Source of the DNA: Platycnemis pennipes
Taxonomy: Eukaryota; Arthropoda; Insecta; Odonata; Platycnemididae
NCBI GenBank assembly: GCA_933228895.1
Contig: OW121851.1
Span: forward strand, 130,929,624 to 130,993,623
Length of the DNA: 64,000 nt
Direction: 5' to 3'
Both the position numbers and the translations under genes were made by a program. The notes below the pieces were generated by a model. That model was not told the DNA's origin and did not search any database. It saw only the letters and a list, made by a program, of their open reading frames with translations. This document shows, one piece after another, positions 23,177 to 34,409 of this stretch. The first letter of the stretch is position 1. Each line of letters begins with the position of its first letter.

Positions 23177-24639
23177 AACTTTTGGTGGTGGTCCTGCAGT
23201 AGTAATTAACTGTACTAACACTGTTATACTTTTTCACGTTAAAATACCCTGCATCAGAATCGAAGGTTGTCTATTTTTTTTACATTGTACGAATTGATTG
23301 ATAACGGGGATATTTTAAAACTCACAGAATGAAAGCTTTTGGCCAGCTATCACAGGCTTTTCGGAAGCAATCTGGTTTCCACAGAATAATGACTCTAATC
23401 ACTCTAATATTGCTGTGCCCCACGTTGCTAACTTACATAAGGCCTAAAGTCTATTTCCTCCTCTTAATACAAAAATAATGCACAACGGAGTTGTCATCGC
23501 TTCATCATTCGGGTAAGAAAAAATTCACAACGTCCACGGAACTACATAATTATGGCAATTCCACCCAAATATTGGGTACGATTACATTTTTTTGCATGTA
23601 CATTTTTTACTGCATGCGAAGTAAATAAAATCAACCAAAAATGTGAGAAAATTTGACATTTAGAAGGCTTCTAACTTGGCAAGAAAAGATCGTAATGTTT
23701 ACATACGGCCAAATTTCATAAAAAAGCAAATTTAGAAACGATGAACTCTTCACAATACTATCTTGATACATGGAAATCACACGAGGGTGAAATGAAAAAT
23801 ACAACTAAACAGAAATCGGACAAATTCGTTAAATCTAAGAATAGTACGGCAACCTTATTCAAATTTGAAGCGCTAGCGCATGGCGAACAGGCTTTGCAGA
23901 CGAATTTTGTAGACTGTTTTCATACGCTTTTCAGCATTCAATTGTGCGCGACAGCGCTCGTAGTAGGTAAAGACCTGTGAATTTTTTGGAGGGCTAACGT
24001 CGGTTAAATTGCATGTTTAGCGAAAGGTTAGTGTCTTACAATCGTTCCGAGTATTCTATGAAATTTTAATGTCAAAGCAATACATGTGGCAAGCTTCACG
24101 GTATGTTTTATGTTATCATTCTGCAATTGTTTGGCCACCGCTGATTGTCAATGTCACACTGGGCTGCACGATGAATGAAATTACATTTTATTTAAGCCAT
24201 TCACTGATCTACCATTGAGGTATTTTACATATTACCTAAATATTAGCTTCTTAGTATTTAATTGGGTTTGCATCATTTCTTTGTTTTCGTTTAGTTGGCT
24301 GCACTACTTATACACTCGCTGTGGGTCTTTGATAGCAAATTCATTCTGCGTTCAGTAATAATCGCAGTCTTGAAGTCACTCTTATGTTTTCTGAGTCAAA
24401 TGTTGTCATAAAAATCCTCTTAGTTGCAGTATTTGGCGTCTCCCCGTCATGAATTACTGTAATTAACTTGTTTTCCTTCCTACTTGTCTGTGTTGTGGTT
24501 TGCCAGCTGTCGGCTTAATTTTTGTGATTCTGACTGAAGGGAGCCCTCATTTTGTCCACAGGTTATGTGTAAAATGTGATCGCTAAGTGCAGTATTAGGA
24601 TTCTTGACTCGTAAGATAACTTCTCAGTGGTTAGTGTGC
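23177..24639. other. Intergenic, no gene seen
   Basis: Mixed AT-rich sequence with no convincing exon. A 79-codon plus-strand frame at 23,741-23,980 has no recognisable motif. Confidence 0.4.
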
Positions 24640-25300
24640 TTATCTTCAGGGAGTTTTTCTGTGCTCTTTTTGGAATGCGTCTGATAGTTGTGTGAATTGT
24701 TACAACGAAAGGAGTTACCGATTCGTCTACGATCTGGTAAGTACATTTTTGCCCTATTTTTTAAATTTTCTTGAAATTGTTGGCAAATCTTCGGGTAATT
24801 GTTGTCAAGAAGCGACGTGATAAATGTTTTCGTTAAATCTTTGGGGATCCCCTGTTTCTCTTCTCTGGCAGTTGTTGCAACAATTGCGAGCCTGAATAAA
24901 AGTTAACCCTGAGGGCAACTTCGTTGTAGTGCTCATGGTTCAACTTTCCTTGCCGCATTGGCGGACACGCGCTAAAATACTGTCACCCGAGTGTGCTGTG
25001 TTATCGAATTCGTCTGCCCCTTGTCGCGAGAAGTGGTGAACGCCCGTGAACGATGGTCATTTTCCGCCAATCATCGTGACTCCATCGCACTTTCTAAGGT
25101 CCCGCCTCTCATTTTTCTCGATGCCGGCCGTCTGAAGGGGGTGAATATGTGTACCGCGATCAGCTGTGCAGATGGCGTTAGGGGAGGTGGGTTGGACGCA
25201 GACCATAAGGGGAACTGGGCGGGGACGCCACCAAGATGCTCCTCCCCCGGCCATCATCACTTTCCGTGTTCATCAGCGCTAATCGAGGGCCCGACCTGTT
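24640..25300 (+). promoter_or_regulatory. CpG-rich, promoter-like stretch with a strong splice donor
   Basis: GC and CpG content rises sharply after about 24,960. At 24,735 CGATCTG/GTAAGTACA is an excellent 5' splice site following a purine-rich stretch, compatible with a non-coding first exon on the plus strand. No coding match and no TATA box placed for it. It could equally be GC-rich repeat sequence. Confidence 0.3.
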
Positions 25301-25700
25301 CACGTGCAGAAGGATATAGGTGACGGTGCAATAGGAATCGCGAGGCCCCCCTCTCCCCAAGGGAAAGGGAGGGAAGGGGTGAGCGGGAGCCAGTCTGGAT
25401 CAATATTACTGGGGACATGCTCATCCCTCGTGCGTACCTCCTTCCTCCCCCATGACCCACCTTGGCATCCCCGGCCGCCCTCTCACCTCACTCGCCTTCG
25501 TAGTGTCGCTACTCTGCCCTGCCCGCGCTCTTCGACCCGGCCGAATCAAGTGGTTTCACTTTTTCTTCGTTGCGTTACAACGAGGCCCAGCGGTGTTCCT
25601 TCCGCCGACTTGGAACTTGCCCCCTCCCCCCACCGTTCCCTTCGTGGCGGATCAAACCTCAGTGGCCCCGCTCTGCCCGGAATCCGTTCTTTTTTTTTAA
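25301..25700. other. GC-rich, C-skewed segment of unknown nature
   Basis: Unusually GC-rich for this window, with long frames on several strands that look like by-products of composition. A similar GC-rich patch adjoins the SINE-like sequence at 30,346-30,610. No protein family recognised. Confidence 0.35.
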
Positions 25701-25862
25701 AAAAAGGGTCGAAATGAAATCCCCATTCAGGCAGTCCTCACATTTGGGCCCATTTAGGCTGACCAGAATAATGAACTCGGTGTAGGTGAAAGTTTGATGT
25801 GGTGCCCAGGTCGATATCCGAACCGGGGACTTTCCGATTATTGTCACCCGCTATGATTTTCG
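25700..25862 (-). repeat. SINE-like sequence with weak B box
   Basis: On the minus strand GGTTCGGATATCG and CCGAGTTCATTATTC occur in the same order as GGTTCGAATATCC and CCGAATTCTTTATC at 30,345-30,236. This suggests a second tRNA-type SINE family. Confidence 0.5.
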
Positions 25863-26934
25863 CTTTTTTTCTTTAGGTTTTTCCCGTTCACGAATTTTTC
25901 TTATTTTTGTTGTGACGTGAGGTTAAAAAAGGTCCAGGGAAACGTTCGAATGGGCAGTTCACTCTCATCGCACGGTCTTGGCTCGCTCGCCTTCTGACCG
26001 AGAGGGAAAGTGTCGGAGAGAGAGAGAGTGGACCACAGCTTTGAAGTCCTTCACACATCTCGATCCCATTCATCGCCGCTTTCGTTTTTCTGCTTGTGGA
26101 AAGCCAGATAAGCCTAAATATTTTAAAAAGCGTGATTAACTTCTGTTGAGCATAATATGATACCACTTGCATGCATTTTAAGGTCCATTTTCTGTCGTTT
26201 TCAAGTTTTTTTTAAGTTTTATAATTGAATCATAACCAATTTTCTGCATCTCCATGGGAACTGGATAGAAGTTAACGGTAATAATTTTGGGAAATTATCT
26301 CTCTTCCTTCGTTTTAGAAAATACGTGGAGTCATATAACATCTACAGCACAATACTCTGGGAGTATTTCATGGTAAAAGATCGAAAACGAGGCGAGGAAG
26401 GCGATATTTTTCCCACAAGTCGTGTTTCAGGAAATCGGGGTCGCAGTCTTATAAGAGAATCCTTAGGAGTGCTGTGGATAGCAAATTTCTTTGTTTTCGT
26501 CTTTAGGAAGACGGAATTTCGCGTTGTATGCGGACTGATGTGGTGAATACACGAACGTGAAATCCACTTCGCGCTTTAGCTTGGAACTCCATGGATGGCT
26601 CTGTTGATAATCCGAGGAAGTCCATGTCCCGCTTGATTTTTGTGCACTTTGAAAAACAATTAATTGAATCAAGGAGGAGGCATTAGAAGAAAGTATTTAT
26701 GGGGAAAAATATCGTGTTGTGTTTTGTGAGACGGAAGGATATCCAAGAAAGTCTGTTGTACATTAGTGAAGACATTGACGAGGCATTGCCTAAAGGTAAA
26801 CAAGGCAGATATTGAAGGAGAGCAGGGCGTAAAATATTTGAAACTGGGGAAAGGCACACTTAGAGAAGTCAATGAGTTATGTGATTTGGGAAGTAGATAA
26901 CGATGGGTGGCAGAAGCAAGGCATTAGTAATCAT
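25863..26934. other. Intergenic, no gene seen
   Basis: No recognisable exon or repeat family. 25,960-26,030 has a short GAGAGA run. Confidence 0.4.
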
Positions 26935-27185
26935 GAGGGGAGTCGGGGGTTGTGTTTGAAACCCTCGGGATTATCTCGAATGGGTAACCATTGAATCAGG
27001 CGCTATAAACACGAATGGTTTCCAAATTTGGTGTGCTAAAATCGCTGATTACAACCTCATTAATTGCTTACTTTTGTGTTTTATCTCATCTGGAGGCGCT
27101 ATAGTCGAGAATTATGAGAAAAACTCGAGTGAAAACAATTAATGAGGTTGTAGTCAACGATTTTAAGATACCAAATTTGCAACGG
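26935..27185. repeat. Foldback element related to the one at 62.96 kb
   Basis: 27020-27066 and 27137-27183 are inverted copies at about 90% identity. The sequence before the left arm (GGGATTATCTCGAATGGGTA, then CACGAATGGTTTCCAAATT) matches 63,050-63,110. Loop sequence carries the AAAACTCGAGTG motif also seen at 53.88 kb. Confidence 0.65.
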
Positions 27186-27203
27186 AGAGGTCCACAGAGA
27201 CGT

Positions 27204-28375
27204 CATATTCAGAATCTCAACTGAAGCCTCGCTTCTACTGCTTACGTCCTACAATCCATACAGCGAGTCAAATTCGTTTACAGATTCTCTCTGCAAAGGT
27301 GGTATTTATTCTCAGCGTAGCAATGAAAACTGAGTTCAAATTCTGAGTATGGCTGGATCATATAAGAATCTCATCTACAGTCTCACGTTTACTGCTTACT
27401 TCATAAAATATCTAATCATTATCATCATCGGTCAACAATCCTAGGATTGGTTCGACTTAGCCCTCCACTCGATTCTTCTATCGGCCAACCTCTTCATATT
27501 GACGTAGCTCCTCTCTTTTACATCCTTCACTTATTGCTCCATATACCTCATCCGAGGCCTGCCTTTTCCATTCTTCCCGTTCACTTTTCCCTCGACGATT
27601 GTCTTCATCAGGCCATCGTGTCTCAAGATGTGCCCCATTAAGTTGTCCCGTCTACTTTTTACTGTTTTCAGTAGACATTTCTTCTCTCCCACTCTTCTTA
27701 AGACTTCTTCATTTGTCACTCGATCGATCCATTTTATCTTCATCATTCTACGGTATCACCACATTTCAAATGCTTCCAGCCTGGACTTCTCTGCTGCTGT
27801 TATTGTCCATGCTTCGCTGCCATATAGTAGAATGCTCCAGGCGTATGTTCTAATGAAATGTTTCCTCACTTCCACGCTTGTATTTGCAGCTGTAAGTAGA
27901 ATATTCTTCTGGTAAAATGCTCTTTTCGCTTGGGCAATTCTACTGGCGATTCCTCTTTTACTTCGTCCATCGCTGGTTACTCGGCTTCCCAGGTAACAGA
28001 ACTCTTCCACCTCCTCGATTTTTTGTTTTCCTAGTTTAACATTGGTTTTGGCTTCCTTTCTTCTACTGCATATCAATATCTTAGTTTTCTTTTTATTGAT
28101 CTTCAGATGATATTTGGTCATTGTTATTTCCATATTTCCTAGTGTCTTCTTTAAATCTCCTTCTGTTTCTGCCATGACTGCTATGTCAAAAATATCTAAT
28201 ACGAGTTCAAAACGGTTAAAGATACTGCTCGATATGGTTTGAAGCTGTATAAAACGTGTCGCTAAGAAGTAATACCAACTTTGCAGAGTGAATAAGCCCA
28301 CCAATTTTACTCGAAGTAGAGATTTTAGAACGCAAGAAGTGGGAGGGAGACTGTAATTGAGATTCTGAATATGAC
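27204..28375. repeat. Long inverted-repeat element hosting a LINE insertion
   Basis: GTCATATTCAGAATCTCAA near 27,205 recurs inverted at about 28,375. The following 120-200 bp on each side remain alignable at about 65-70%, including CTCTGCAAAGGTGGTATT against CTCTGCAAAGTTGGTATT. Without the LINE the element would be about 390 bp. The left arm also carries a second, partial copy of AATCTCA..TACTGCTTAC. Confidence 0.6.
27417..28188 (-). mobile_element. LINE A-type copy, 5'-truncated, with 12-bp target duplication
   Basis: Flanked by AAAATATCTAAT at 27405-27416 and 28189-28200. Minus-strand frames give TKYHLKINKKKTKILICSRR, EEVEEFCYLGSRVTSDGRS, LLYGSEAWTITAAEKSRLEA and DNLMGHILRHDGLMKTIVEG. These cover the RT end and the C-terminal domain. 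The 3' tail is a GATGATGAT repeat. One frame change separates the two halves. Confidence 0.92.
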
Positions 28376-28504
28376 CCGTAGAAGGAGGAAGACAAAATGA
28401 AACTCTAAAACGAAGGCGAGTCAACCTTATCGTTTCTTCCTTGAGTCGTTGTTTTAGAGACGGTAATCTTGCTTTTAAGGTATTCTTACAGGTAAGGTTT
28501 TTGT

Positions 28505-28625
28505 GCGCCGTCCAAACTGTGGTCTTAATCGTATCACAAACATGACTTCCCTGCCGGAGGCGGAATTCGAACTCACGTCTCTTGAGTCGCCAGGCCTATG
28601 CGTTACCGACCTGGGCTACTGCTCT
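28505..28625 (-). repeat. tRNA-derived SINE head
   Basis: The minus strand reads AGTAGCCCAGGTCGGTAACG (A-box region) and GTTCGAATTCC (B box, 28572-28562). A related A-box region (GTAGCCAGGTCGGTAGCGCG) is at 54,575-54,540. Confidence 0.7.
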
Positions 28626-29004
28626 GTCATTATCATGTTCACTAACCAACGAAAAATTGAGTTACCAAAGTCATTATTCGAGCGAGGTTCCTGGGAAATT
28701 TTAAAAGCAAACATCGACGTGTGTTAAAAAGTAATAATCCGTTGAGGAAGTCCCACGACGAAGCCCATCCTATTCACGGAGGTATCCTTTTAATAACAAA
28801 ATCTAAAGATATTAGGCCTGCCGGCATGTGAAGCCTTTTTTGGGCTAACATAGAATCCCGAAATTTGCTTCGGAAGTCTCCCAAGGGGGTTGGTTGAAAA
28901 TCCAACGAATAATCTGGAAATTAAAAAATGATTGTTGTTACTGCCGTAAATGGATGGGATTGGGCATTTTACAGTGATTCCCTAAAATATTCGTAAGGAA
29001 AAAA

Positions 29005-29092
29005 TACTGCCCCGATGGTAAGCGAACCAGCACCATATAGTGGTAATGTTAAGTACAGCACCTCAAGTCACTCGGCACCAGCTATTGTTAAT
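29005..29092 (-). repeat. tRNA-like SINE head
   Basis: The minus strand has TGCCGAGTGACTTGAGG (A-box region) and GGTTCGCTTACC (B box with one off-consensus base, 29028-29017), typical of a serine/leucine-type tRNA ancestor. Acceptor pairing is not convincing. Confidence 0.6.
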
Positions 29093-30200
29093 GAAGATGC
29101 TCCCTACGAAGGATGTATACGGAGGAAAATTCTATAGTTGCATGTTTTCGTGAACCCTGGCATATGTGGAAGAAAGCCGAGACGATTTTCCCTTATTCTC
29201 TCAATAGTTACAGAAAATAATTGCGTAATTTGGATCCCAAGCATCTTTCTAGCGATGCCTCCTTGTTAGATTTAAGGTTAGCCTTAAGATTGGGTTAGAG
29301 AGAGCGATATAACCTAAGCAATTGGACCGCCTAAAATCGAAATCTACTAATACTCTTTTCAGTCAAATATTAGGCGATGTGGGACAAAGAAACACTTGTT
29401 GAGTTTGCCCCCTTCAACAGCTGATTGTGACACTAGATTAGCTGGCTTAGCAAATTGCGATATGCCGAAATGTTCGGGTTTTATGGCTCTCATAATGCTC
29501 AGCCTGTGTTGTGAATTTTTCAGATAATATATCCGTTTGGAGGGCGAGTTGTAGGATGAAAAAGTCAGTCGACTTATGCTGTCAATAGACTTATGGCACG
29601 CCTGCATATTGCTCCAAAATGTACTCTTCAATCTGGTTGCCATTCATTATTTCGTAAAATGTTCTCGAAAAAGAGAAATTACCTCATGGATGCGTGGTTG
29701 AAACTGATGACCATGTTTTCCCCGTTTCCACCGCATTTACTACCGTATGTTTGATCGTATCAAAGAAGAGCGAAGTTCTTTCTTCGTTCACTAATCATAC
29801 TCTTGATACATTTGTTATAAAGTAAACAAAGCGCCTAATATTATATATGAAGATTATAGGCGGAGATTTCTTAGCCTCGCAAATGAGTCATGAGCATTTA
29901 TCTCATGAAGGAGCATACGTTTCCGAATCCCATGCCAATATTGAGGGAGACCAAGGTAGAGCTTTGTATAATGCACTATGCGCATCTCCAACAATCCTAA
30001 AACGTATGCGTACATGCTATTTAATAGCCAGGTAATTAAAATTTTGGAGTCCAGGGAAGAGTTTTAACAGCTTTAAATTCTTTACCTCCAATGGTCTGAA
30101 AAATTCTCTTTAAATACTTACCCTCGTTTAATTGTTTCCTAAAATGTCTTTTGACCCGCATGTTATCTTGAAATGACCGTGTTTTGTCTGAGGAGTTCCG
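29093..30200. other. Intergenic, no gene seen
   Basis: Short frames only; no recognisable motif. Confidence 0.4.
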
Positions 30201-30235
30201 AACCAAACCACGGTGGAAAAGTCACGGGAATTGAA

Positions 30236-30345
30236 AATTGATATTCCGTAGTCCCTTTGTTGTGTGGGGTCCGTGCGCCCAAGATAAAGAATTCGGTGGA
30301 TATTCGAACCTGGCGTCGGCAGAAAGCCAGTACGGGGCCTTTGCT
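30236..30345 (-). repeat. SINE-like sequence, second tRNA-type family
   Basis: Minus-strand B box GGTTCGAATATCC (about 30310-30298) follows a GGCTTTCTGCCGACGCC arm. The downstream order matches 25,862-25,700. A GC-rich, open-frame-rich block of unknown nature (30,346-30,610) adjoins it. Confidence 0.6.
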
Positions 30346-30624
30346 TGGGCACGAAAACCCTTGGCGAAGGTTGGAGATCGTTTTCGACTCCTGTCTGTGC
30401 GGGCCAAGGATCGAGGGGCAAGGGGAAGGAATTCCACCCAGAGTCCATCGGGCCGGGGGGAGAGGAGGCTGGCTCAAAGGGCCGTGGCCCTCTTCCGTCC
30501 TCCCGTCTTTGAGGGTACGGGGTCTTTCGACCCTTCTCCATTGCAGGAGTGGAAGACGGAAAGGGTACGCAGTGGGGACTCCCCCACCAATACGGGGAGT
30601 TGAAAATCATGCGTCAAGATGCGA

Positions 30625-30820
30625 TGCCGGCCTCGGTGGGGTTAAGTCCTCGCCTGCCATTCCGAGGGTCGCGGGTTCGAGTCCCGCCTGTCAACTGTCC
30701 AGGGCATGGGTGTTTTTAAATGTGTTGTCCATATATATATATTAAAATGATCGTAATTCGGGGCACCTGTGATCATTATATAAATTATTGTTATTATTAT
30801 TATTGTGGCCTCCGAAATAC
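30625..30820 (+). repeat. tRNA-derived SINE with (TTA)n tail
   Basis: GGCCTCGGTGGGGTTAAGTC (A-box region) and a perfect B box GGTTCGAGTCC (30674-30684) are followed by a 100-bp body and a TTGTTATTATTATTATTG tail ending at about 30,805. The simple-repeat tail fits retrotransposition. Confidence 0.8.
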
Positions 30821-31317
30821 TAGAAGGATGTAAATTTGGACGAGCGGATGAAACCACGGAAATATTGGCATTGTAATGTCCTGGTAATTGTTTGCATTGA
30901 TATTGAGAATTCGTTAAAACTACTAGGGTTATTTTTTAAATAAGATCCGTTTAAAAAAACGAAACCGATACAGATTATGTCAAGAATTTTTTTCATTTCA
31001 CTCCATACACCTTAAGCCATTTTTCTAAACAGTTTCCATTTTTGATTAAACACGTATCACAGCGTGTTATTGTTTTTTGTATGTCTACGTCATAGAAATC
31101 GGCCGCCAGTAAAAACATCGTTCTTCATCAAATGTTTTCACTTTTTCATCGCATGCACACGGTTAGCTCAAGGACTTAGCTGTGCGGTGGGTGGTCCGCA
31201 ATACGCATCTGAGTTTATCGCGGTCCGTGAATATCCTCTGCTGATGGTTCATTGCTGTCAAAAACAGAATCCCAGACGGCAGGGCGTTCAATTGCCTTTA
31301 ACATTATAAATATTCAG

Positions 31318-31948
31318 TATGGTGGTTTCCCTTGTTAGACCTAATTTGGAATACGCTGCCAGTATATGGGATCCTTACGAAATAAGCGTAAAAAATGAAA
31401 TGGAGCGTGTGTAGCGAAGATCGGCAATTTTTGTATGATATCTATATTAGTGTAACCAATCTGTTAGATGAACTAACATGGGAGTTATTATCAGACCGTA
31501 GGTTAAAATTAAGAGTTAACCTCTCAAATAAATTGAAAGGTAATATTTTCAATGATGAAGTTAAAAATATTTGCGAGCACCAATGGTATGTTTTACTATG
31601 GTAGACCGAATCATGATCATAAAATTAGAGAAACAGATTGCCGAACTGACAGACTCAAAATGTCCTTTCCAATTACAATAAGGGATATGAATAACTGTAA
31701 ATATATCAAAGTAGATATGATGTATCAATGGATAGCAGTTGTAGTTGCATGTTGGTATAAGGACTTTAAGATAACCCAACTTACAGCATGTTTATGCATG
31801 CTTGCTTTGCTATTTTTATGTTTTTCAAATTGTGAAGTTTGGACTAGAATATATTCACTACTCCTTTTCATACATGATATGCAATGCATGTTTCGTGTGG
31901 ATTCACTCTCGTGTGGATTTATGGTGGCCTGCGGGGCGTAATGTAGGT
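31318..31948 (+). mobile_element. GTAGAT-tailed LINE (CR1/jockey-like), 3' end
   Basis: Plus-strand frames give LVRPNLEYAASIWDPYE, YISVTNLLDELTWELLSDRR, LRVNLSNKLKGNIFNDEVKN and YYGRPNHDHKIRETDCRTDR. This is the C-terminal domain that follows RT in CR1/jockey-type LINEs. The 3' UTR contains GTTGTAGTTGCATGTTGGTA and GATATGCAATGCATGTTTCG and ends GGTGGCCTGCGGGGCGTAAT. Frames shift at about 31,440 and 31,590. Confidence 0.88.
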
Positions 31949-32285
31949 GCATAAAGCGTACAAAGTGACGCCACGACTGCAAATTTCGTCTAATTTTGCT
32001 CAGTGCATGAGGGAAATCGACACGCATGAGCGCCCTTACAAGCGCGCGAAATTTAGATAGCTACAACCAATCGGGCCTCACTTAAAAAATAACCATGTAA
32101 TATACCTATAATACTAGATTTCATAATGCAGATGTGGTTTATGATTTCATTACATAAAAGAGGGTTGCAATCTGGTTGCGGAGAGTCTGTTGTTTCTAAG
32201 GCAGCTTGAGGCAGATAGTTTAATTGCTGCCCGCGTTGTAAGGATGAGTTATTATGATGTTATCGGTCTACTATCCGGTTCTTCA

Positions 32286-32630
32286 TATCTCAATTTTATT
32301 GCTACTAATTTTGTTCTATGATTGCACGAATGTATTTTTTTAATTTCAGGTTCACAAAAGTTGTAGAAACCCTGAAAAGAGCGGTCAATATTATATATAA
32401 CATACCTAAGTCATTTTCGCATTGAAACTAAACAGTTTGCTGTGGTCACCATGTATTGATTTGACGTGAAAATGACATAAAAATGACAATGGACATGACA
32501 AAGGACCCTTCACCCAACACTTTATTTCTTTAAACTTAATACTTAATGACCCTGCTAAGAAATATGCAATAAAAGTGAAGAAAGGCCATTCATTGCATAT
32601 GTTTAGGGCTAATATAAGGAGTAAAGAATA
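32286..32630 (+). repeat. 300-bp dispersed repeat, copy 1
   Basis: Aligns collinearly with 34,410-34,697. Shared blocks include AATTTCAGGTTCAC, AAGAGCGGT, GCATTGAAACTAAAC, TATTGATTTGACG and AAAAGTGAAGAAAGG, ending at TTTAGGGCTAATATAAGG. Non-coding; family unknown. Confidence 0.75.
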
Positions 32631-32647
32631 GGGAGTGCTATTTCATC

Positions 32648-32925
32648 ATCTACATCTACATAATACCCTGCAAGCCACCGCAAGGGTGTGTGGCAGGGGG
32701 TGATTTCTCACCAAACATGCACTACATATCATGCATAAAAAAGGAATAGTATTAATATAGTAGTCAGAACTACACTATTTAAAAAAGATCGAAATTGCAA
32801 AGCAAACATGCAAAAACATTCTGTTAGTAGGGTTAGCTTTAAGTACTCATACCAACATACAGCTACCAATGCTATTCATTGCTACTCTCCGATAGGGCAT
32901 ATTTACCGTTATTCGTATCTCTAAT
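32648..32925 (-). repeat. GTAGAT-tailed LINE 3' UTR
   Basis: Begins CATCTACATCTACATAATAC, then CCCTGCAAGCCACC and GTGTGTGGCAGGGGGTGA. The rest is the reverse complement of the 31.7-31.95 kb UTR. No coding part remains except the last few codons. Confidence 0.85.
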
Positions 32926-32954
32926 TGTTCTTTGGCAGCTTGAGGTAAATAGTT

Positions 32955-33492
32955 CAATGGGGATGTTTACCATATTTTTTTATTTGCCGAATATGATAGA
33001 GTTTGTAAAATAAAAAGACCCATATTTTTCCGTTCATAGATCCGTCAATTAGTTCTCAATTTATAAGCGACGAAAAAAATGATGTTTTTAACCCTTTCGG
33101 AAAAGTGGGCGTGCAAAGGACTCGTGCGTCATCCACTTCGTCCAATCACAACTGCGAAGCTCCTTCGCTTGATCTCAATGGGGGACAAACAGCTGACTCT
33201 GCCAATGAAAGTGGTTGCGACAGGAGCTCTTCAGGCAGACCTCCCCTCCTCACCTCCGCTCCCTTCCCGTTCTTCCTCAACACAGGGAAGTAGGGGAGGT
33301 GGATGACGTAGATATCCTTAGCGCATCTCGTTCGGTGGGCGCCATCCACCTTTTGCTTATTTTAATTTTTGATTTAATAGTGGATGACTCTGTTTAGAAG
33401 ATTAATTTTTTCACTGAAATTCGTTTTTCGTTTCCATCTAACGATGTCGTGTACAAAATAGCGATTTCGGTTCCGAGTAAGCGCCCCCATTG
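32955..33492. mobile_element. 540-bp TIR element with CCAAT-like motifs, copy 1
   Basis: Left end CAATGGGGATGTTTACC and right end (inverted) CAATGGGGGCGCTTACTC form an imperfect inverted repeat. The whole unit is about 75-80% identical to 58,425-58,965. Internal landmarks shared by both: AAAATAAAAAGACCC, AACCCTTTCGGAAAAGTG, TCCAATCACAACTG, CAATGGGGGA, GGTTGCGACAGGA/GATTGCGACAGGA and CGATTTCGGTTCCGAGTAA. No target duplication was found. Confidence 0.72.
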
Positions 33493-33905
33493 CTGCCGCC
33501 GGTTTAAGGGTGGGGAAAGAGGAGTTTGCGGGATGCCAAAGGGTTCGGTTGTGGAGGGCGGCGGATCTTTTGTTTGCCGCTCGGTTTGCGTGGGAGGTGG
33601 AAGGGGAAAGCCTCCCGGCGCCACAGCGGATTCCTTATTCTTCGCGATCCCACCTCTTTCGCGAGAGCGTCCATTCGGCGAGGTCGGGACTATTTTTGCG
33701 GCGTGAGTAAGGGACACACGGCGTGTTCCGGGGCGAGGGGGCGGGGGGTGGATGTCTGGTCGTCGTCATCCCCTTTCGTCGGCGCTTGCGCTCGCTCCGA
33801 GACGCGCGCTTTCCTTTGGTGGATTGCGTCGATTGCGGGTAGAGGGGGCACAATACGGGGGGGGGGTCTTCTTCTTCTTATCCAAGAAAACAGAATTCAT
33901 TGAAT
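33493..33905. other. GC-rich segment, unknown
   Basis: High GC and CpG with long frames in several registers (up to 125 codons) but no recognisable protein. It ends near a G-run at about 33,858. Confidence 0.35.
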
Positions 33906-33989
33906 GTCATTGGTGCCCCACCAATAATATGCTCATTTCACACAAAAAAATTGGTTTGAGAAATTAAATGTTAATTTTATAACAAATGA

Positions 33990-34145
33990 AAATTAGTATC
34001 CCCAAAGCCGTAACCATTAGGGGGCAAAGGAATAAAAGGGGGGGGGGGTGAAAGAGGGGGAAGGAAGGAGTATACAAAATACAGTCACCGTCATGAGTTC
34101 AATCACACATACAAGCAGGGTTTACGAGGATTTCTCCAACGCCAG
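33990..34145. repeat. Copy of the PEX14-intron repeat
   Basis: Collinear with parts of 3352-3740: AGGGGGCAAAGGAATA, a G-rich run, ATACAGTCACCGTCATGAG, ACAAGCAGGGTTTACGAGG and TTTCTCCAACGCCAGTGA. Confidence 0.65.
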
Positions 34146-34271
34146 TGAACGGGAGTGTGAGGATATCATCGGGAGTATAGGTGAGAGCGGTAACTTGGCG
34201 GATGGCAAGGGAACACCTGTGATATCGTTGAAGTGGAAATGAAATTTGAGCTTTTGGAGATATCTAATAAT

Positions 34272-34397
34272 AGGAGAAAAGGTATCAACTCTGCTGTTTC
34301 CACATACACATTTATTAATTACGACCATGGTTTCGTAGCAAGGCTACATCATCAGGTCCTGAAAGTTTCCACAAAGTTTTGCCTGAGACTGTGTCGT
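34272..34397 (-). mobile_element. 126-bp hammerhead-bearing insertion with 12-bp target duplication
   Basis: Flanked by identical ATATCTAATAAT at 34260-34271 and 34398-34409. The 126 bp contain a well-formed hammerhead-like core on the minus strand (34,320-34,359) preceded by about 38 nt and followed by about 50 nt of AT-rich sequence. No coding capacity. Size and layout match the insert at 10,009-10,136. Confidence 0.78.
34320..34359 (-). ncRNA. Hammerhead-ribozyme-like core, intact conserved boxes
   Basis: On the minus strand: CTGATGA (34355-34349), an extra T, helix II GTAGC/GCTAC with loop CTT, then GAAA (34334-34331). Helix III is the palindrome ACCATGGT, followed by C at the expected cleavage position. 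Helix I pairs only two bases adjacent to the core (AC with GT) before mismatches, so self-cleavage by a monomer may be weak. Same one-nucleotide insertion before helix II as at 5656. Confidence 0.68.
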
Positions 34398-34409
34398 ATA
34401 TCTAATAAT

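Noticed and set aside
25304..25785. 137-codon and shorter overlapping proline/serine-rich frames
   Set aside because: Same compositional effect; partly overlaps a SINE-like sequence.
30238..30745. Overlapping 121-, 160- and 162-codon frames on both strands
   Set aside because: GC-rich sequence next to SINEs; all frames are open by composition and none shows a family motif.
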